NCBI GenBank assembly: GCA_035373625.1
Contig: DAOSNS010000010.1
Location: forward strand, 1-64,000
DNA from: DSWT01 sp035373625
Lineage (GTDB): Bacteria; Chloroflexota; Anaerolineae; B4-G1; SLSP01
Direction: 5' to 3'
DNA: 64,000 nt
Positions within the stretch are counted from its first letter, which is position 1; the number at the start of each line of letters is the position of its first letter. This document shows, one piece after another, positions 49,230 through 57,951 of the stretch. Made by a program: the position numbers and the translations under genes. Under the pieces are notes generated by a model. It made no database searches and was not told where the DNA came from. It saw only the letters and a list, made by a program, of their open reading frames with translations.

Positions 49230-49293
49230 CCCGACTGTTGGCCAGTTAAACCAGCCCATACCTTTACTATTTCTTTATTTTGAAGGAATGGAT

Positions 49294-50112
49294 ATGACCA
49301 TCATTGACCGTTTCCTCGAACACATTGCCACCAACGCCGCCGCCGCGCAGCCCCTAGATGTGCGCATTGGCGCCCACTGGACTGCCGTGGCGGTAGAATA
49401 CAGCGGGCAGGTACGCGGTGGACTATCGGCGTCACTGGGGCACAGTGATGAACATCATCATGGGAAAGGTGCGCCGGTCAAGGATGCCGGGCGACTGCTG
49501 ACCTACAGCGCGGCGCAGTTGGCGGCACTCGCACGCTCCGAGAGCCTGGCGGAAACAAGCGTGGGCTTTGCGACGATCAATGCGCTGCTGGATGTGGATG
49601 AGGCGGCCTGCGTCGAGGTCAATGCGGCAGACATCATCGCCGAACGCGGCGCAGGGCGCAAGGTCGCCGTCGTTGGCCATTTCCCGTTCGTTCCGCGCCT
49701 GCGCGCCGTCGTCGGAGAACTGTGGGTGCTGGAACTGCGCCCGCGCGAAGGCGATCTGCCCGCCAGTATGGCGGCCGAGGTGCTGCCGCAAGCCGACGTC
49801 GTCGCGCTGACGGGAACTTCGCTGCTGAATCACACCTTCGAGGATTTGATCGCGTTATGCCGTAAAGATGCCTTTGTGGTGATGTTGGGCGGCACAACGC
49901 CGCTTTCATCGGTGCTGTTCGACGCGGGCGTGGATGCCATCGCCGGGACGCTGCTCACCGACCCCACCGCCGCGCTGCTCGCCGTAAGCCAGGGCGCGAC
50001 GTTCCCGCAGATTCCGGGCAAGCGGTTGGTGACGATGTTCAGGGAAGGAGTAAGGAGTAGGGAGCAGGGTAACAGACAATTAGAACCTGACCGACCTGAG
50101 GTTAATTGCTGA
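49294..50112 (+). CDS. DUF364 (Rossmann-like, putative heavy-metal chelation) family protein
   Basis: 272 residues from the second ATG, which has GAAGGA 6 nt upstream (the ATG at 49288 is too close to that site). An N-terminal DUF4213-like part (VRIGAHWTAVAVEYSGQVRG) is followed by the Rossmann-like DUF364 domain: RKVAVVGHFPFVPRLR, LWVLELRPREGDLP, ADVVALTGTSLLNHTFEDL and VVMLGGTTPLSSVLFDAG. The family is thought to bind metal and often sits with metal or cobalamin transport; no such gene is adjacent. The last residues (EGVRSREQG and on) come from a GGAGTAA-type heptamer tract. Confidence 0.82.
   Translation: MTIIDRFLEHIATNAAAAQPLDVRIGAHWTAVAVEYSGQVRGGLSASLGHSDEHHHGKGAPVKDAGRLLTYSAAQLAALARSESLAETSVGFATINALLDVDEAACVEVNAADIIAERGAGRKVAVVGHFPFVPRLRAVVGELWVLELRPREGDLPASMAAEVLPQADVVALTGTSLLNHTFEDLIALCRKDAFVVMLGGTTPLSSVLFDAGVDAIAGTLLTDPTAALLAVSQGATFPQIPGKRLVTMFREGVRSREQGNRQLEPDRPEVNC
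50040..50075. repeat. Heptamer tract (GGAGTAA) at the end of the DUF364 gene
   Basis: GGAGTAA, GGAGTAG and GGAGCAG at a 7-bp step, translated as the C-terminal tail. Confidence 0.6.
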
Positions 50113-50132
50113 AAGCTGATCGCAGACTGCTT

Positions 50133-50744
50133 CTACGGCGTAATGAACGGAACGAAGGCAACACCACCGAGGTCGAGCTTCGTGATTTTATCCCCGTGTT
50201 TGATGATTTTCCACAGGGTTTGATAGCCGTGACGCGGGCCGGTGGGGATCACCAGGCGTCCACCGTCGGCTAATTGCTCAAGGAGTGCGGGGGGAGTCTC
50301 CTCCGGCGCGGCTGTGACGATGATGCCATCGTAAGGGGCAAATTCAGGCCAGCCATAATAGCCATCGCCCAGACGACAGTGCGCCGCATAGCCGAGTTCT
50401 TCCAAAAGAGCCTTAGCCTGCGTGTAAAGCTCCGGGATGCGCTCGATGGTGTAGACATCCATCCCCATGTCGGCCAGAACGGCGGTCTGGTAGCCGGAAC
50501 CGGTACCGACCTCCAAGACACGGTTGCCGGGCTGCAAGTCCAATGCTTCCGTCATCAGGGCGACAATGTAGGGTTGTGAGATCGTCTGCTGGCAGCCAAT
50601 GGACATCGCGTGGTCGTCGTAGGCCCAGGCGCGCTGCGACTCCGGGACAAAGCGGTGTCGGGGTACCCGCGCCATCGCCTCGAGAACCAATGGATCGCGC
50701 ACACCCCGCGCGCGGATCAGTTCCACCATCCCCTTTTGATCCAT
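50133..50744 (-). CDS. pcm: Protein-L-isoaspartate O-methyltransferase
   Basis: 203 residues from ATG 50744 with GAGGAAAG upstream. PCMT features: HRFVPESQRAWAYDDHAMSI, QQTISQPYIVALMTEAL, the SAM motif NRVLEVGTGSGYQTAVLADM, ERIPELYTQAKALL, GDGYYGWPEFAPYDGIIVTA and QLADGGRLVIPTG. It methylates isoaspartyl residues to start repair of aged proteins. The gene is monocistronic and convergent with the DUF364 gene. Confidence 0.94.
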   Translation of the reverse strand: MDQKGMVELIRARGVRDPLVLEAMARVPRHRFVPESQRAWAYDDHAMSIGCQQTISQPYIVALMTEALDLQPGNRVLEVGTGSGYQTAVLADMGMDVYTIERIPELYTQAKALLEELGYAAHCRLGDGYYGWPEFAPYDGIIVTAAPEETPPALLEQLADGGRLVIPTGPRHGYQTLWKIIKHGDKITKLDLGGVAFVPFITP

Positions 50745-50833
50745 ACTTTCCTCAGACCAATACAACACCGCGCGTCACCAGTTTCCCGGTTCCCTGTAAA
50801 GCCTGCCTCAAACAACAATCCGCGTCACCGCTG

Positions 50834-52933
50834 TCAGCGGCACTTTTCCGCCGCCGGATAGGCGATCCAGCCTTCCCAACGTGCCACTTGCTGCCCGGAG
50901 ACAACCATAATCGTGACCGGCACATTCTGACAACGGCGGCCTTCGATAGTCAACTGCCCATCCGGGAGCAAAGTATCCTCCCGAACCGCCTGCAGATAAT
51001 AGCGGTAGTTTCCGGTTCCCCCGTCGGCTTGCAGAACAAAGGTGCCCCTCCAGATGCCAGAAGCAACATCTTCACTCCACAGTGATAACGTCGGCGCCGC
51101 CAATACCAGAGGCGGCAATGTCGGTGTTGGTGTCGGCAGCGGCGTCGCCGTCGCGCGTTGTCCCCTGGGGGTTGGCGTAGGAGTCGGCGGGATGCGCACT
51201 TCGACCCGGATGGGGATCACGTTCTCCAGCACCCGCCAGGTTGAGGTGTACACTCCGACCTCCGACGGCGCCTGCAATGGCACGATAACCTGGGTTGTTT
51301 CACCCGCTGCTAGAGGCTGAAGAGAAATCGCATTGAGCGTCCCTTGCGGTTCGCCGGAGACAAAGGCAAGTTTTGTCCCTTGAGGCCATGCACAGGCGCC
51401 GGTATTGCGCAGGCTCACATAAGCGGAGAACGCTGCGCCGGGCGCGACGAATTCCCCTGCTTCGAGACGCACTTGATTGAGTTTGACGCGCGGCTGACAC
51501 GTCCCGGCAACAGCCGGCCCGGTAACGGTCGGCAGTATCGGCGTTGCCGAAGGCGTGGGTGTTCCTGTGGTTGCCTGAGAGGTCGCCGTGGCGGGAACAG
51601 AAGGAGTCGCGGTCGCGGTCCCCTCAAGGGGTGATGTAGCCGCCATAAGCGGCACTTCCTCCGTCGGCAGTGTTGCAGTGGGACGCTGCACAGCCACCGT
51701 CAGAGCCAGCAAACGTTGAACGGCGGCGGGGATGTCACCACGGATGCCAAGCCACGCGACACCCCCCACAATCGCCATAAGCAACAGGGTAGCAAAGGCG
51801 CGCGTCAGCCGCGACAACACCGAACGCCGGCGAGGACGCTTTTGTTTCTCCGGTGGTACCTCGATCCCCGGTTGCGCCGAGGGGAACAAAGTTGGGGTTT
51901 TCACGGCGGGTTTTTTGTCCCCTCCTACCGGCCATGTCCGCAGCAGACGCTCCTCCTCTTCCTCCTCATCTTCATCCCCACCCGAAACCCATGCCGGCGT
52001 AACGGGCTGCACCAGCGGGGTAACCGGCGTCGCAGTGGAAAAGTCGGATTTTCCTACCGGTGGAGGCGGCGAAACGGTCGGTGAGCTGGCAAGGGCTTCC
52101 ATGCCGATGATTTGCCGTAATGCCGCTGCCATTTCACCCGCAGTCGCAAAACGCGCCTCCGGGTCCTTTGCCAACGCCTTATTGATCACCCCATCGAGCG
52201 ACGGCAACAGCGAAGGGACGAACTGGGTCAACGGCGGTGGGGCATCGTTAATATGCTGCATCACCATCCCCATCGGCGACTCGGATTCAAAGGGCAGCCG
52301 TCCGCTCACCATTTGGTAGAGTACCACTCCCAGGGAGTAGATATCCGACGACGCCGAGCCGGGGCGTCCCATCCCCACCTCAGGGGCCATATACGCAGGG
52401 GTGCCGACCATTGCACCGCTGGCGGTCAGGCCGGAAAGCGTCAGCATCTTCGCAATCCCGAAGTCGGTCAACACCGGCTGTCCATCGGGCATGAACATAA
52501 TATTCGCCGGTTTGACGTCGCGGTGCACCATGCCGCGGCGATGGGCATAATCCAGCGCGTCGGCAATCAGGGCCGCGATGCGCACGGCTTCTTCTTGAGG
52601 CAGCGGACCTTCATTCAGACGAGTCTTGAGCGTTGGGCCATCAATGTACTCCATCACCATGTAGTAAACGTCCAGCGCCTCGTTGTAATCGAAGTCGTAG
52701 ACCTGCATGATGTTGGGGTGACGCAATTTAGCGACAATGCTGGCCTCGCGTTTGAAGCGGGTGACGAACCCTTCTTCATCCGCCAGGAAGGGATGCAACA
52801 CCTTGACCGCCACCATGCGGTCAAGCTGCACATGCTGGCCTTTGTAGACCTCCGACATCCCGCCGTGCCCGATATGTTCGAGCACCTGGTACTTGCCAAG
52901 CGTCTTACCGATTAAAAAGAGAACACTGGTCAC
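50834..52933 (-). CDS. Membrane Ser/Thr protein kinase (PknB-like) with Ig-like extracytoplasmic domain
   Basis: 699 residues, GTG start behind GGGGAG. The N-terminal kinase domain is complete: glycine loop GHGGMSEVYKG, VAVKVLHP lysine, HRDVKPANI, DFGIAKML, YMAPEVGMGRP. A Pro/Glu-rich linker leads to one membrane helix (about residues 378-398, ATLLLMAIVGGVAWLGI). Outside are Thr/Pro-rich stretches and a beta-sandwich resembling the NBR1-type Ig-like domain (FSAYVSLRNTGACAWPQGTK, then SEVGVYTSTWRVL). There are no PASTA repeats, so it senses something other than muropeptide in the classic way. Divergent from the ABC-F gene. Confidence 0.9.
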   Translation of the reverse strand: MTSVLFLIGKTLGKYQVLEHIGHGGMSEVYKGQHVQLDRMVAVKVLHPFLADEEGFVTRFKREASIVAKLRHPNIMQVYDFDYNEALDVYYMVMEYIDGPTLKTRLNEGPLPQEEAVRIAALIADALDYAHRRGMVHRDVKPANIMFMPDGQPVLTDFGIAKMLTLSGLTASGAMVGTPAYMAPEVGMGRPGSASSDIYSLGVVLYQMVSGRLPFESESPMGMVMQHINDAPPPLTQFVPSLLPSLDGVINKALAKDPEARFATAGEMAAALRQIIGMEALASSPTVSPPPPVGKSDFSTATPVTPLVQPVTPAWVSGGDEDEEEEEERLLRTWPVGGDKKPAVKTPTLFPSAQPGIEVPPEKQKRPRRRSVLSRLTRAFATLLLMAIVGGVAWLGIRGDIPAAVQRLLALTVAVQRPTATLPTEEVPLMAATSPLEGTATATPSVPATATSQATTGTPTPSATPILPTVTGPAVAGTCQPRVKLNQVRLEAGEFVAPGAAFSAYVSLRNTGACAWPQGTKLAFVSGEPQGTLNAISLQPLAAGETTQVIVPLQAPSEVGVYTSTWRVLENVIPIRVEVRIPPTPTPTPRGQRATATPLPTPTPTLPPLVLAAPTLSLWSEDVASGIWRGTFVLQADGGTGNYRYYLQAVREDTLLPDGQLTIEGRRCQNVPVTIMVVSGQQVARWEGWIAYPAAEKCR

Positions 52934-53094
52934 ATTAACTCCCCGGTCAAATAAACAGGCGCGTCCGCGCTATTGCGAAAATCAACGCCGGTGGCAACGT
53001 CATCGTGCATCTCCGTCCATCATACACCCGTCTTGCCCGAATGTCCAACGTCTCCTGAGGACTGCTTACAACGTGGAACCCATAAATTATCCTC

Positions 53095-53122
53095 ATTATA
53101 CCCGCGAAAATGCCTGAGACAA
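53095..53122 (-). promoter_or_regulatory. Putative promoter of the kinase gene
   Basis: On the minus strand TTGTCT (53122-53117), a 16-nt spacer and TATAAT (53100-53095). This implies a leader of about 155 nt. Confidence 0.45.
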
Positions 53123-53149
53123 GAATTGTAGCGGCAATCACCAGAAGTC

Positions 53150-53158
53150 TGGTATAAT
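53150..53158 (+). promoter_or_regulatory. Extended -10 of the ABC-F gene, implying a leaderless mRNA
   Basis: TGG then TATAAT (53153-53158) ends only 9 nt before the ATG at 53168, and no ribosome site is present between them. Confidence 0.6.
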
Positions 53159-53167
53159 TCGGACATT

Positions 53168-55075
53168 ATGGCACTACTATCAATATCCAATTTAGCTAAA
53201 TACTTCGGGCCGGATGAGATTTTCTCGCAGGTTTCCTTTGAAGTCCATGCCGGCGACTGCGTGGCGCTGGTGGGTGTCAACGGTTGCGGGAAGAGCACGC
53301 TGCTGGACATCATCGCCGGTGCGCAAGAGCCTGATGCCGGCACGGTAAGCCGCGCGCGTGACATCCGCATCGGCTATATGCCGCAAATCCCCGATTTCAA
53401 AAGCGAGGGGACCCTGTGGGAAGCTATGAAGGCCGTTTTTGCCGATCTCCAGGCCCAGCAAGAGACGTTGCACCGCCTGGAAGAGCAAATGGCCTCATCC
53501 GACGTCGCCGAGCGTGAGATGGCGATGGCCCGCTATGGCGTGCTGCTGGAAAAGTTCGAGCGGGCCGGCGGCTTCACCTACGAAGCGCGGATCGGACAGG
53601 TCCTCGGCGGTCTGGGATTCCGCAAGGATGAGTTCGACATGCCGGTGGCTTATCTCAGCGGCGGCGAAAAAACGCGCGCGCTGCTGGCCCGACTGCTGCT
53701 GGAAGAACCCGACCTGCTGCTGCTGGACGAGCCGACCAATCACCTCGACCTGGAAGGCATCGAGTGGCTGGAAGAACAGCTCAAAGGCTGGAAGGGTGGG
53801 ATTATCGTCGTAGCGCACGACCGTGAGTTCCTGGACACCATCGCCAATCGTGTGATCGAGATGGAGTTCGGTCGCATTGAAACTTATCGCGGCAATTACA
53901 CCGCCTACGTCCAACAGCGTGCCGACCGTCGCCGGCAACAGCAAATCGCCTATGAGACTCAACAACAGGAAATCGCCAAAACCGAGGACTACATCCGCCG
54001 TTACATGGCCGGGCAACGCACAGCGCAGGCCAAAGGACGGCTGCGGCGGCTGGAACGGGTAGAGCGCCTTGAACGCCCCATTGAGCAGCAGCACATTCAC
54101 ATCAACCTGCAAACCACTTTGCGCAGTGGCGACCTGGTTCTCGGTCTGTACAATCTACAAGTCGGTTACACCCCGGAAGCTCCGCTGGTCACGGTTGAAG
54201 AAGCCGAAATTCGCCGCCGGCAGCGGGTGGCGCTGGTCGGCCCGAACGGCTCCGGTAAGACGACGCTGTTGCGCACCATCCTGCGCGAGCTGAAGCCGCT
54301 GCATGGCCGCATGCGCATCGGCTCGGCGGTGCATATCGGCTATTTCGCACAGGTGCAGGAGCATCTGATTGCGGGAAAGAACGTGCTCGACACACTCCTC
54401 GATGCCGGCATGGCGTCCGTCGCCGAGACGCGCTCGTTCCTGGCGCGGTACGGCTTCCGCGGCGACGACGTTTTCAAGGACGTCGGTGTGCTCTCCGGCG
54501 GCGAGCGTGCACGGGTGGCCCTGGCAATCCTGGCCCTGGAAAAGGCCAACTTCCTGCTGCTGGACGAGCCGACCAACCACCTGGACATCCCTTCGCAGGA
54601 AGTGCTGCAAGAGGTGATCACCGACTTCAACGGGACGGTGCTGCTGGTGAGCCACGACCGTTATCTCATCCGCGAGGTGGCAACGCAGGTGTGGGCCATC
54701 GCCGACGGAAAATTGCACGTCTTCGCGGAGGGCTATCCGGCCTATGCGGCATGGCACCAGGAATATCGCAGCGGCGGTTCATCGAGCATGCAGCGCCGTG
54801 AGGAAGAGGCCCGGGCACGCCGGGAAGCCGAGCGTCAAATCGAGCGGGAGCGCGAACGGGCGCTGGCCCGTCAGCGAAAGCAATTGGACGCCCTGGAAAC
54901 TCAGATCCACACGCTTGAAACACGTTTGCGCGAGTTGACGGCAGCCTTGGACCTCGCCGGACGCGCCCAAGATGTGGCTCGCGTCGCCAAGCTCGGCACG
55001 GAATACCATCACGTCGAAGCGGACCTCAATCATCTACTGGAAGAATGGGCAAGTGTGGCGGAATTGAAGGAGTAG
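53168..55075 (+). CDS. ABC-F family ATPase
   Basis: 635 residues, soluble, with two ABC domains in tandem. Domain 1: GVNGCGKSTLLDII, LSGGEKTRALLARLL, LLLLDEPTNHLDL. Domain 2: GPNGSGKTTLLRTIL, LSGGERARVALAIL, LLLDEPTNHLDIP. The charged linker between them (RRRQQQIAYETQQQEIAK) is the P-site tRNA interaction motif region, and a C-terminal coiled coil (about residues 540-635) follows. ABC-F proteins act on the ribosome in translation control or drug protection; the C-terminal extension resembles Uup/YdiF types. It leads a probable operon with coaE (3 nt away) and the MerR gene. Confidence 0.94.
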   Translation: MALLSISNLAKYFGPDEIFSQVSFEVHAGDCVALVGVNGCGKSTLLDIIAGAQEPDAGTVSRARDIRIGYMPQIPDFKSEGTLWEAMKAVFADLQAQQETLHRLEEQMASSDVAEREMAMARYGVLLEKFERAGGFTYEARIGQVLGGLGFRKDEFDMPVAYLSGGEKTRALLARLLLEEPDLLLLDEPTNHLDLEGIEWLEEQLKGWKGGIIVVAHDREFLDTIANRVIEMEFGRIETYRGNYTAYVQQRADRRRQQQIAYETQQQEIAKTEDYIRRYMAGQRTAQAKGRLRRLERVERLERPIEQQHIHINLQTTLRSGDLVLGLYNLQVGYTPEAPLVTVEEAEIRRRQRVALVGPNGSGKTTLLRTILRELKPLHGRMRIGSAVHIGYFAQVQEHLIAGKNVLDTLLDAGMASVAETRSFLARYGFRGDDVFKDVGVLSGGERARVALAILALEKANFLLLDEPTNHLDIPSQEVLQEVITDFNGTVLLVSHDRYLIREVATQVWAIADGKLHVFAEGYPAYAAWHQEYRSGGSSSMQRREEEARARREAERQIERERERALARQRKQLDALETQIHTLETRLRELTAALDLAGRAQDVARVAKLGTEYHHVEADLNHLLEEWASVAELKE

Positions 55076-55077
55076 AA

Positions 55078-55175
55078 AATGGGAAATGGCGAATGGCAAA
55101 TGGCAAATGGGGAGTCTCCCAATCACCAATCACCAATCCCTACTCCCTATTCCCTCCTCCCTACTCCACCGTATC
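55078..55175. repeat. Heptamer tracts (AATGGCA, CAATCAC, CCCTACT) at the start of coaE
   Basis: AATGGGA, AATGGCG, AATGGCA, AATGGCA; then CAATCAC, CAATCAC, CAATCCC; then CCCTACT, CCCTATT, CCCTCCT, CCCTACT, all at a 7-bp step. The block lies between the only available start codon and the P-loop of CoaE. Confidence 0.9.
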
Positions 55176-55756
55176 GCATTGGCTTGACGGGCAACATTGC
55201 CACAGGGAAGTCCGTTGTTGGGCGGATGCTGGCAGAGTTGGGGGCCGAACGCATTGACGCGGATCAGGTCGCCCATGCGGTCATCGCGCCCGACGGCGCA
55301 GCCTATGCTGCCGTCGTTGCTGCGTTTGGGCCGGACATCCTCGCCTCCGACGGGACGATTGACCGCCGCAAACTCGGCGACATTGTCTTTAGCGACCCTG
55401 AAGCGTTGGCGCGGCTGGAACAACTCACCCATCCAGCAATCATCGCCATCATCGAAGCGCGTATTGCTGCGAGCCGTGCGCCCGCCGTGGTCGTGGAAGC
55501 CATCAAATTGCTGGAAAGCGGCATCGCCGATGATTATGACGCCATCTGGGTCACAACATGCCCGGAAGCAGAACAACTCACGCGGCTGATGCGTTCCCGT
55601 GGTCTCACCCGTGAATCCGCCCTGCGCCGCATCCATGCGCAGCCACCGCAAGCCGAGAAGCTCGCCCGCGCCGATGTGATCATTGACACGAGCGGCAGCC
55701 TCGACGCTACCCGCGCGCAGGTCATCGCCGCGTGGGAAAACATAAAACGTAAATGA
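55079..55756 (+). CDS. coaE: Dephospho-CoA kinase with repeat-derived N-terminal extension
   Basis: 225 residues. It phosphorylates dephospho-CoA at the last step of CoA synthesis. P-loop GNIATGKS at residues 38-45, then IDADQVAHAV, RRKLGDIVFSDPEAL, LTHPAII, VVVEAIKLLESG and TRLMRSRGLT. A usual CoaE puts its P-loop near residue 10. Here the first 33 residues are translated heptamer repeats, with no start-like codon closer in frame. The ATG is served by AAGGAG, which overlaps the ABC-F stop region, so coupling to that gene appears real. The stop overlaps the MerR gene's ATG. Confidence 0.92.
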   Translation: MGNGEWQMANGESPNHQSPIPTPYSLLPTPPYRIGLTGNIATGKSVVGRMLAELGAERIDADQVAHAVIAPDGAAYAAVVAAFGPDILASDGTIDRRKLGDIVFSDPEALARLEQLTHPAIIAIIEARIAASRAPAVVVEAIKLLESGIADDYDAIWVTTCPEAEQLTRLMRSRGLTRESALRRIHAQPPQAEKLARADVIIDTSGSLDATRAQVIAAWENIKRK

Positions 55757-56511
55757 CCAAAAAGTATCTCCGCACGTCCGACGTCGCCAAAGCTGCCGGA
55801 TGCCATCCCAACACCGTGCGACTGTACGAGACGTTGGGATTTATCCCGCCCGTCTCCAGAGCGGCAAACGGCTACCGGCAATTCACCGAAGCGCACGTTG
55901 ATTGTATGCTGCTGGCGCGGCTGGCCTTTCGCGGCCCATTTCCCGGCAGTGCAATCCGGCGTTCCGTCCTCGCGCTGGTCAGGCAGGCCGCTACAGGCGA
56001 CCTGGGCGGCGCGCTCGAAGCCGCCTATGCCCACCTGGCATTAGTCCAGGCCGAGCGCGCGCAAGCTGAAAGCGCCGTGCGCTTGCTGGAACGGTGGGCG
56101 CAGAGAACGTCCGCCGACGCCACGCGCGCGCCCTTGCGCATCGGCGAAACGGCGAAATTGCTGGGGGTCAGCGTGGATATGCTACGCAATTGGGAACGCA
56201 ACGGCCTGCTCGACGTGCCGCGCGATCCCGACAACGGCTACCGCTACTACGGCGCAGAGGAAATCAGCCGGCTGCGGGTGATTCGGATGCTCATCCACGC
56301 TGGATACAGCATCATGGCGATCTTGCGGATGCTCTTGCAGCTCGACCGGGGCTTAGCCGGTGACCTCAGACAGGCGATTGACACGCCCGCGCCCGACGAA
56401 GACGTCTACTCCGCCGCCGACCGCTGGCTGACGGCGCTCGCGGAGCAGGAGCAGCGCGCTATGGACATCATCGGGCATTTGGAGATGATGATCGGCAAGC
56501 AGAATCGTTAA
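55753..56511 (+). CDS. Regulator with two MerR-type DNA-binding domains
   Basis: 252 residues. First MerR domain: LRTSDVAKAAGCHPNTVRLY then ETLGFIPPVSRAANGYRQF. A helical spacer follows. Second MerR domain (from about residue 128): LRIGETAKLLGVSVDMLRNW then ERNGLLDVPRDPDNGYRYYG. A C-terminal helix dimerises in ordinary MerR proteins. Two complete wHTH units in one chain are unusual. There is no cysteine-rich metal site. The start overlaps the coaE stop by 4 nt. Target genes are unknown. Confidence 0.88.
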   Translation: MTKKYLRTSDVAKAAGCHPNTVRLYETLGFIPPVSRAANGYRQFTEAHVDCMLLARLAFRGPFPGSAIRRSVLALVRQAATGDLGGALEAAYAHLALVQAERAQAESAVRLLERWAQRTSADATRAPLRIGETAKLLGVSVDMLRNWERNGLLDVPRDPDNGYRYYGAEEISRLRVIRMLIHAGYSIMAILRMLLQLDRGLAGDLRQAIDTPAPDEDVYSAADRWLTALAEQEQRAMDIIGHLEMMIGKQNR

Positions 56512-56515
56512 ACAA

Positions 56516-56555
56516 AAGCCTTCACACATCGGAAACACCGATTGCGTGAAGGCTT
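56516..56555. terminator. Stem-loop terminator between convergent genes
   Basis: Outer arms AAGCCTTCAC and GTGAAGGCTT (10 bp) enclose a second hairpin (ATCGG, loop AAACA, CCGAT). It has A-rich sequence on the left and a short pyrimidine run on the right. Confidence 0.7.
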
Positions 56556-56572
56556 CTGACAAAACAACCCAC

Positions 56573-57358
56573 TTACAAATCCCGCTCCCCGGCAGCGACG
56601 ACCACCACATCCTCCGGCCCGTAGACGTGCCTGGCAACAAACGCATCCCACGCGCCGTCGGGCGAGCGCAGTACCGGCTCGCGCACTGCAATTCGCAATT
56701 GCGGATCGCCGGGGAAGCTAGCCGTGACACAATCGACGGGACGGCTCACGACTTGTTGATGTATATCGCCTGGCAACGTTGCGGACAAGCGAGTGCGCGT
56801 ATCCGTTGCCGGAACGTAGCGCCACTCATTCACCCGCTCACCGCAGGTCTCGGTGTAGTACAAATTGCCGTCGCCGTCCCAGCCACGCAGCGCGTAGGCG
56901 CAGCGCGTCACCTCCGCGCCGATGCCGAATCCTTTGGACGGGCTTTCCCAAAGGGTAGGCAGTGTCAGCACCCGCATCGTCACGCCGGGCTGCGCCTTCA
57001 CCGCCGGGCGATAATGCCGCACCACAGGCGTCACCACGACGGCCAACATCACCAACAGCAACGCGACCCGCGCCGCCCGGCCGGGATGTCCCCACACCCA
57101 GGCCAACACGGCCAACCCCAAAACCAGCACGCTGCTCACCCAGAAGATAACCGGGTTGGAGAACAGCAAGCCAAGTGGATAAAGATAGGCGAAATCCAGT
57201 GTGGCAATCGGCATCGTCGGCGAACCGACCAGGCGCAGTCCATGCATCATGGCCAACGCCAGATACTGTCCGAGGAACAGCAACCCACCCAACACCAGGG
57301 CCGCGACCAGCAGCCAACGTCTGCTCCGGCGCGTTTTTGACGAAGTCTCGATTGTCAT
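56573..57358 (-). CDS. Membrane protein with extracytoplasmic domain, unknown family
   Basis: 261 residues, with GGAGGG before the ATG. A basic N-terminus (SSKTRRSRRW) and three or four helices (WLLVAALVLGGLLFLGQYLA, VIFWVSSVLVLGLAVLAWVW and VALLLVMLAVVVTPVV) are followed by about 140 soluble residues with two cysteines in the middle part (TRCAYALRGWDGDGN and YYTETCGERV), possibly a disulfide. Not recognised. A 36-codon membrane peptide gene lies upstream on the same strand. Confidence 0.7.
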   Translation of the reverse strand: MTIETSSKTRRSRRWLLVAALVLGGLLFLGQYLALAMMHGLRLVGSPTMPIATLDFAYLYPLGLLFSNPVIFWVSSVLVLGLAVLAWVWGHPGRAARVALLLVMLAVVVTPVVRHYRPAVKAQPGVTMRVLTLPTLWESPSKGFGIGAEVTRCAYALRGWDGDGNLYYTETCGERVNEWRYVPATDTRTRLSATLPGDIHQQVVSRPVDCVTASFPGDPQLRIAVREPVLRSPDGAWDAFVARHVYGPEDVVVVAAGERDL

Positions 57359-57468
57359 GGCAACCCTCCTTTCAGTCCTTAGTCTGATAGTCGTGAGTCA
57401 TATTGTCAGCTTATGCGTGTCATGGGCTTTTTGCTTGACGCAACCACCACGTTTGCCTGACACTCCTA

Positions 57469-57579
57469 TCAGTCCAACAGCCACGGCAACGCCAACAGCA
57501 AGGCGATCAACGGCAGCGCGCCCAGGAAAAGCAAGAGCAAGGTTGTCCACAGATTCGACTTTGTGTTTTGTGTATGCAT
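57469..57579 (-). CDS. 36-residue single-pass membrane peptide
   Basis: The frame starts MHTQNTKSNLWTTLLLL and continues as one hydrophobic helix (FLGALPLIALLLALPWLLD). Ribosome site GGAGGG is 5 nt from the ATG. It lies about 110 nt upstream of the membrane protein gene on the same strand and could be co-transcribed. Too short for family assignment. Confidence 0.5.
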   Translation of the reverse strand: MHTQNTKSNLWTTLLLLFLGALPLIALLLALPWLLD

Positions 57580-57951
57580 ACCGGCCCTCCTCAAAAACGG
57601 TCAACGGATTCAACGGATGAAACGGATTGAAATCCGCCATAAGCAAAGACGCCTTTTCTCTACGAAATGTTCCCGCCCAATGTCGCGTGCGACGGAGTCG
57701 AAAAGTACGCTCCACAACGCTTGTGCTGGATCACAATCCAGCACACCCCGCGACCCAACGCCGCCGAAGACGCCGGATTATGATCCGGCGAAAGCGTGAA
57801 GGGTAAGGCTCGCTCTATCGCACGCACTCTTTCAGTTTACTGGAACATCGAGAGCACGTCTACTGTGGAAAACTACATGCTGAAGAGGCAAATCAATCCG
57901 TGGTCATAACCCTCCACTTGCACACCAGGGTTGTAAAATGAAAATAGAGCA
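57580..57951. other. 372-bp intergenic region with repeats and tetraloop hairpins
   Basis: Holds CAACGGATTCAACGGATGAAACGGATT-type units (about 57600-57632) and two close hairpins: 57722-57745 (10-bp stem, loop CACA) and 57771-57790 (8-bp stem, loop TATG). Both have the form GGAT-loop-ATCC. No gene seen. Confidence 0.6.
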
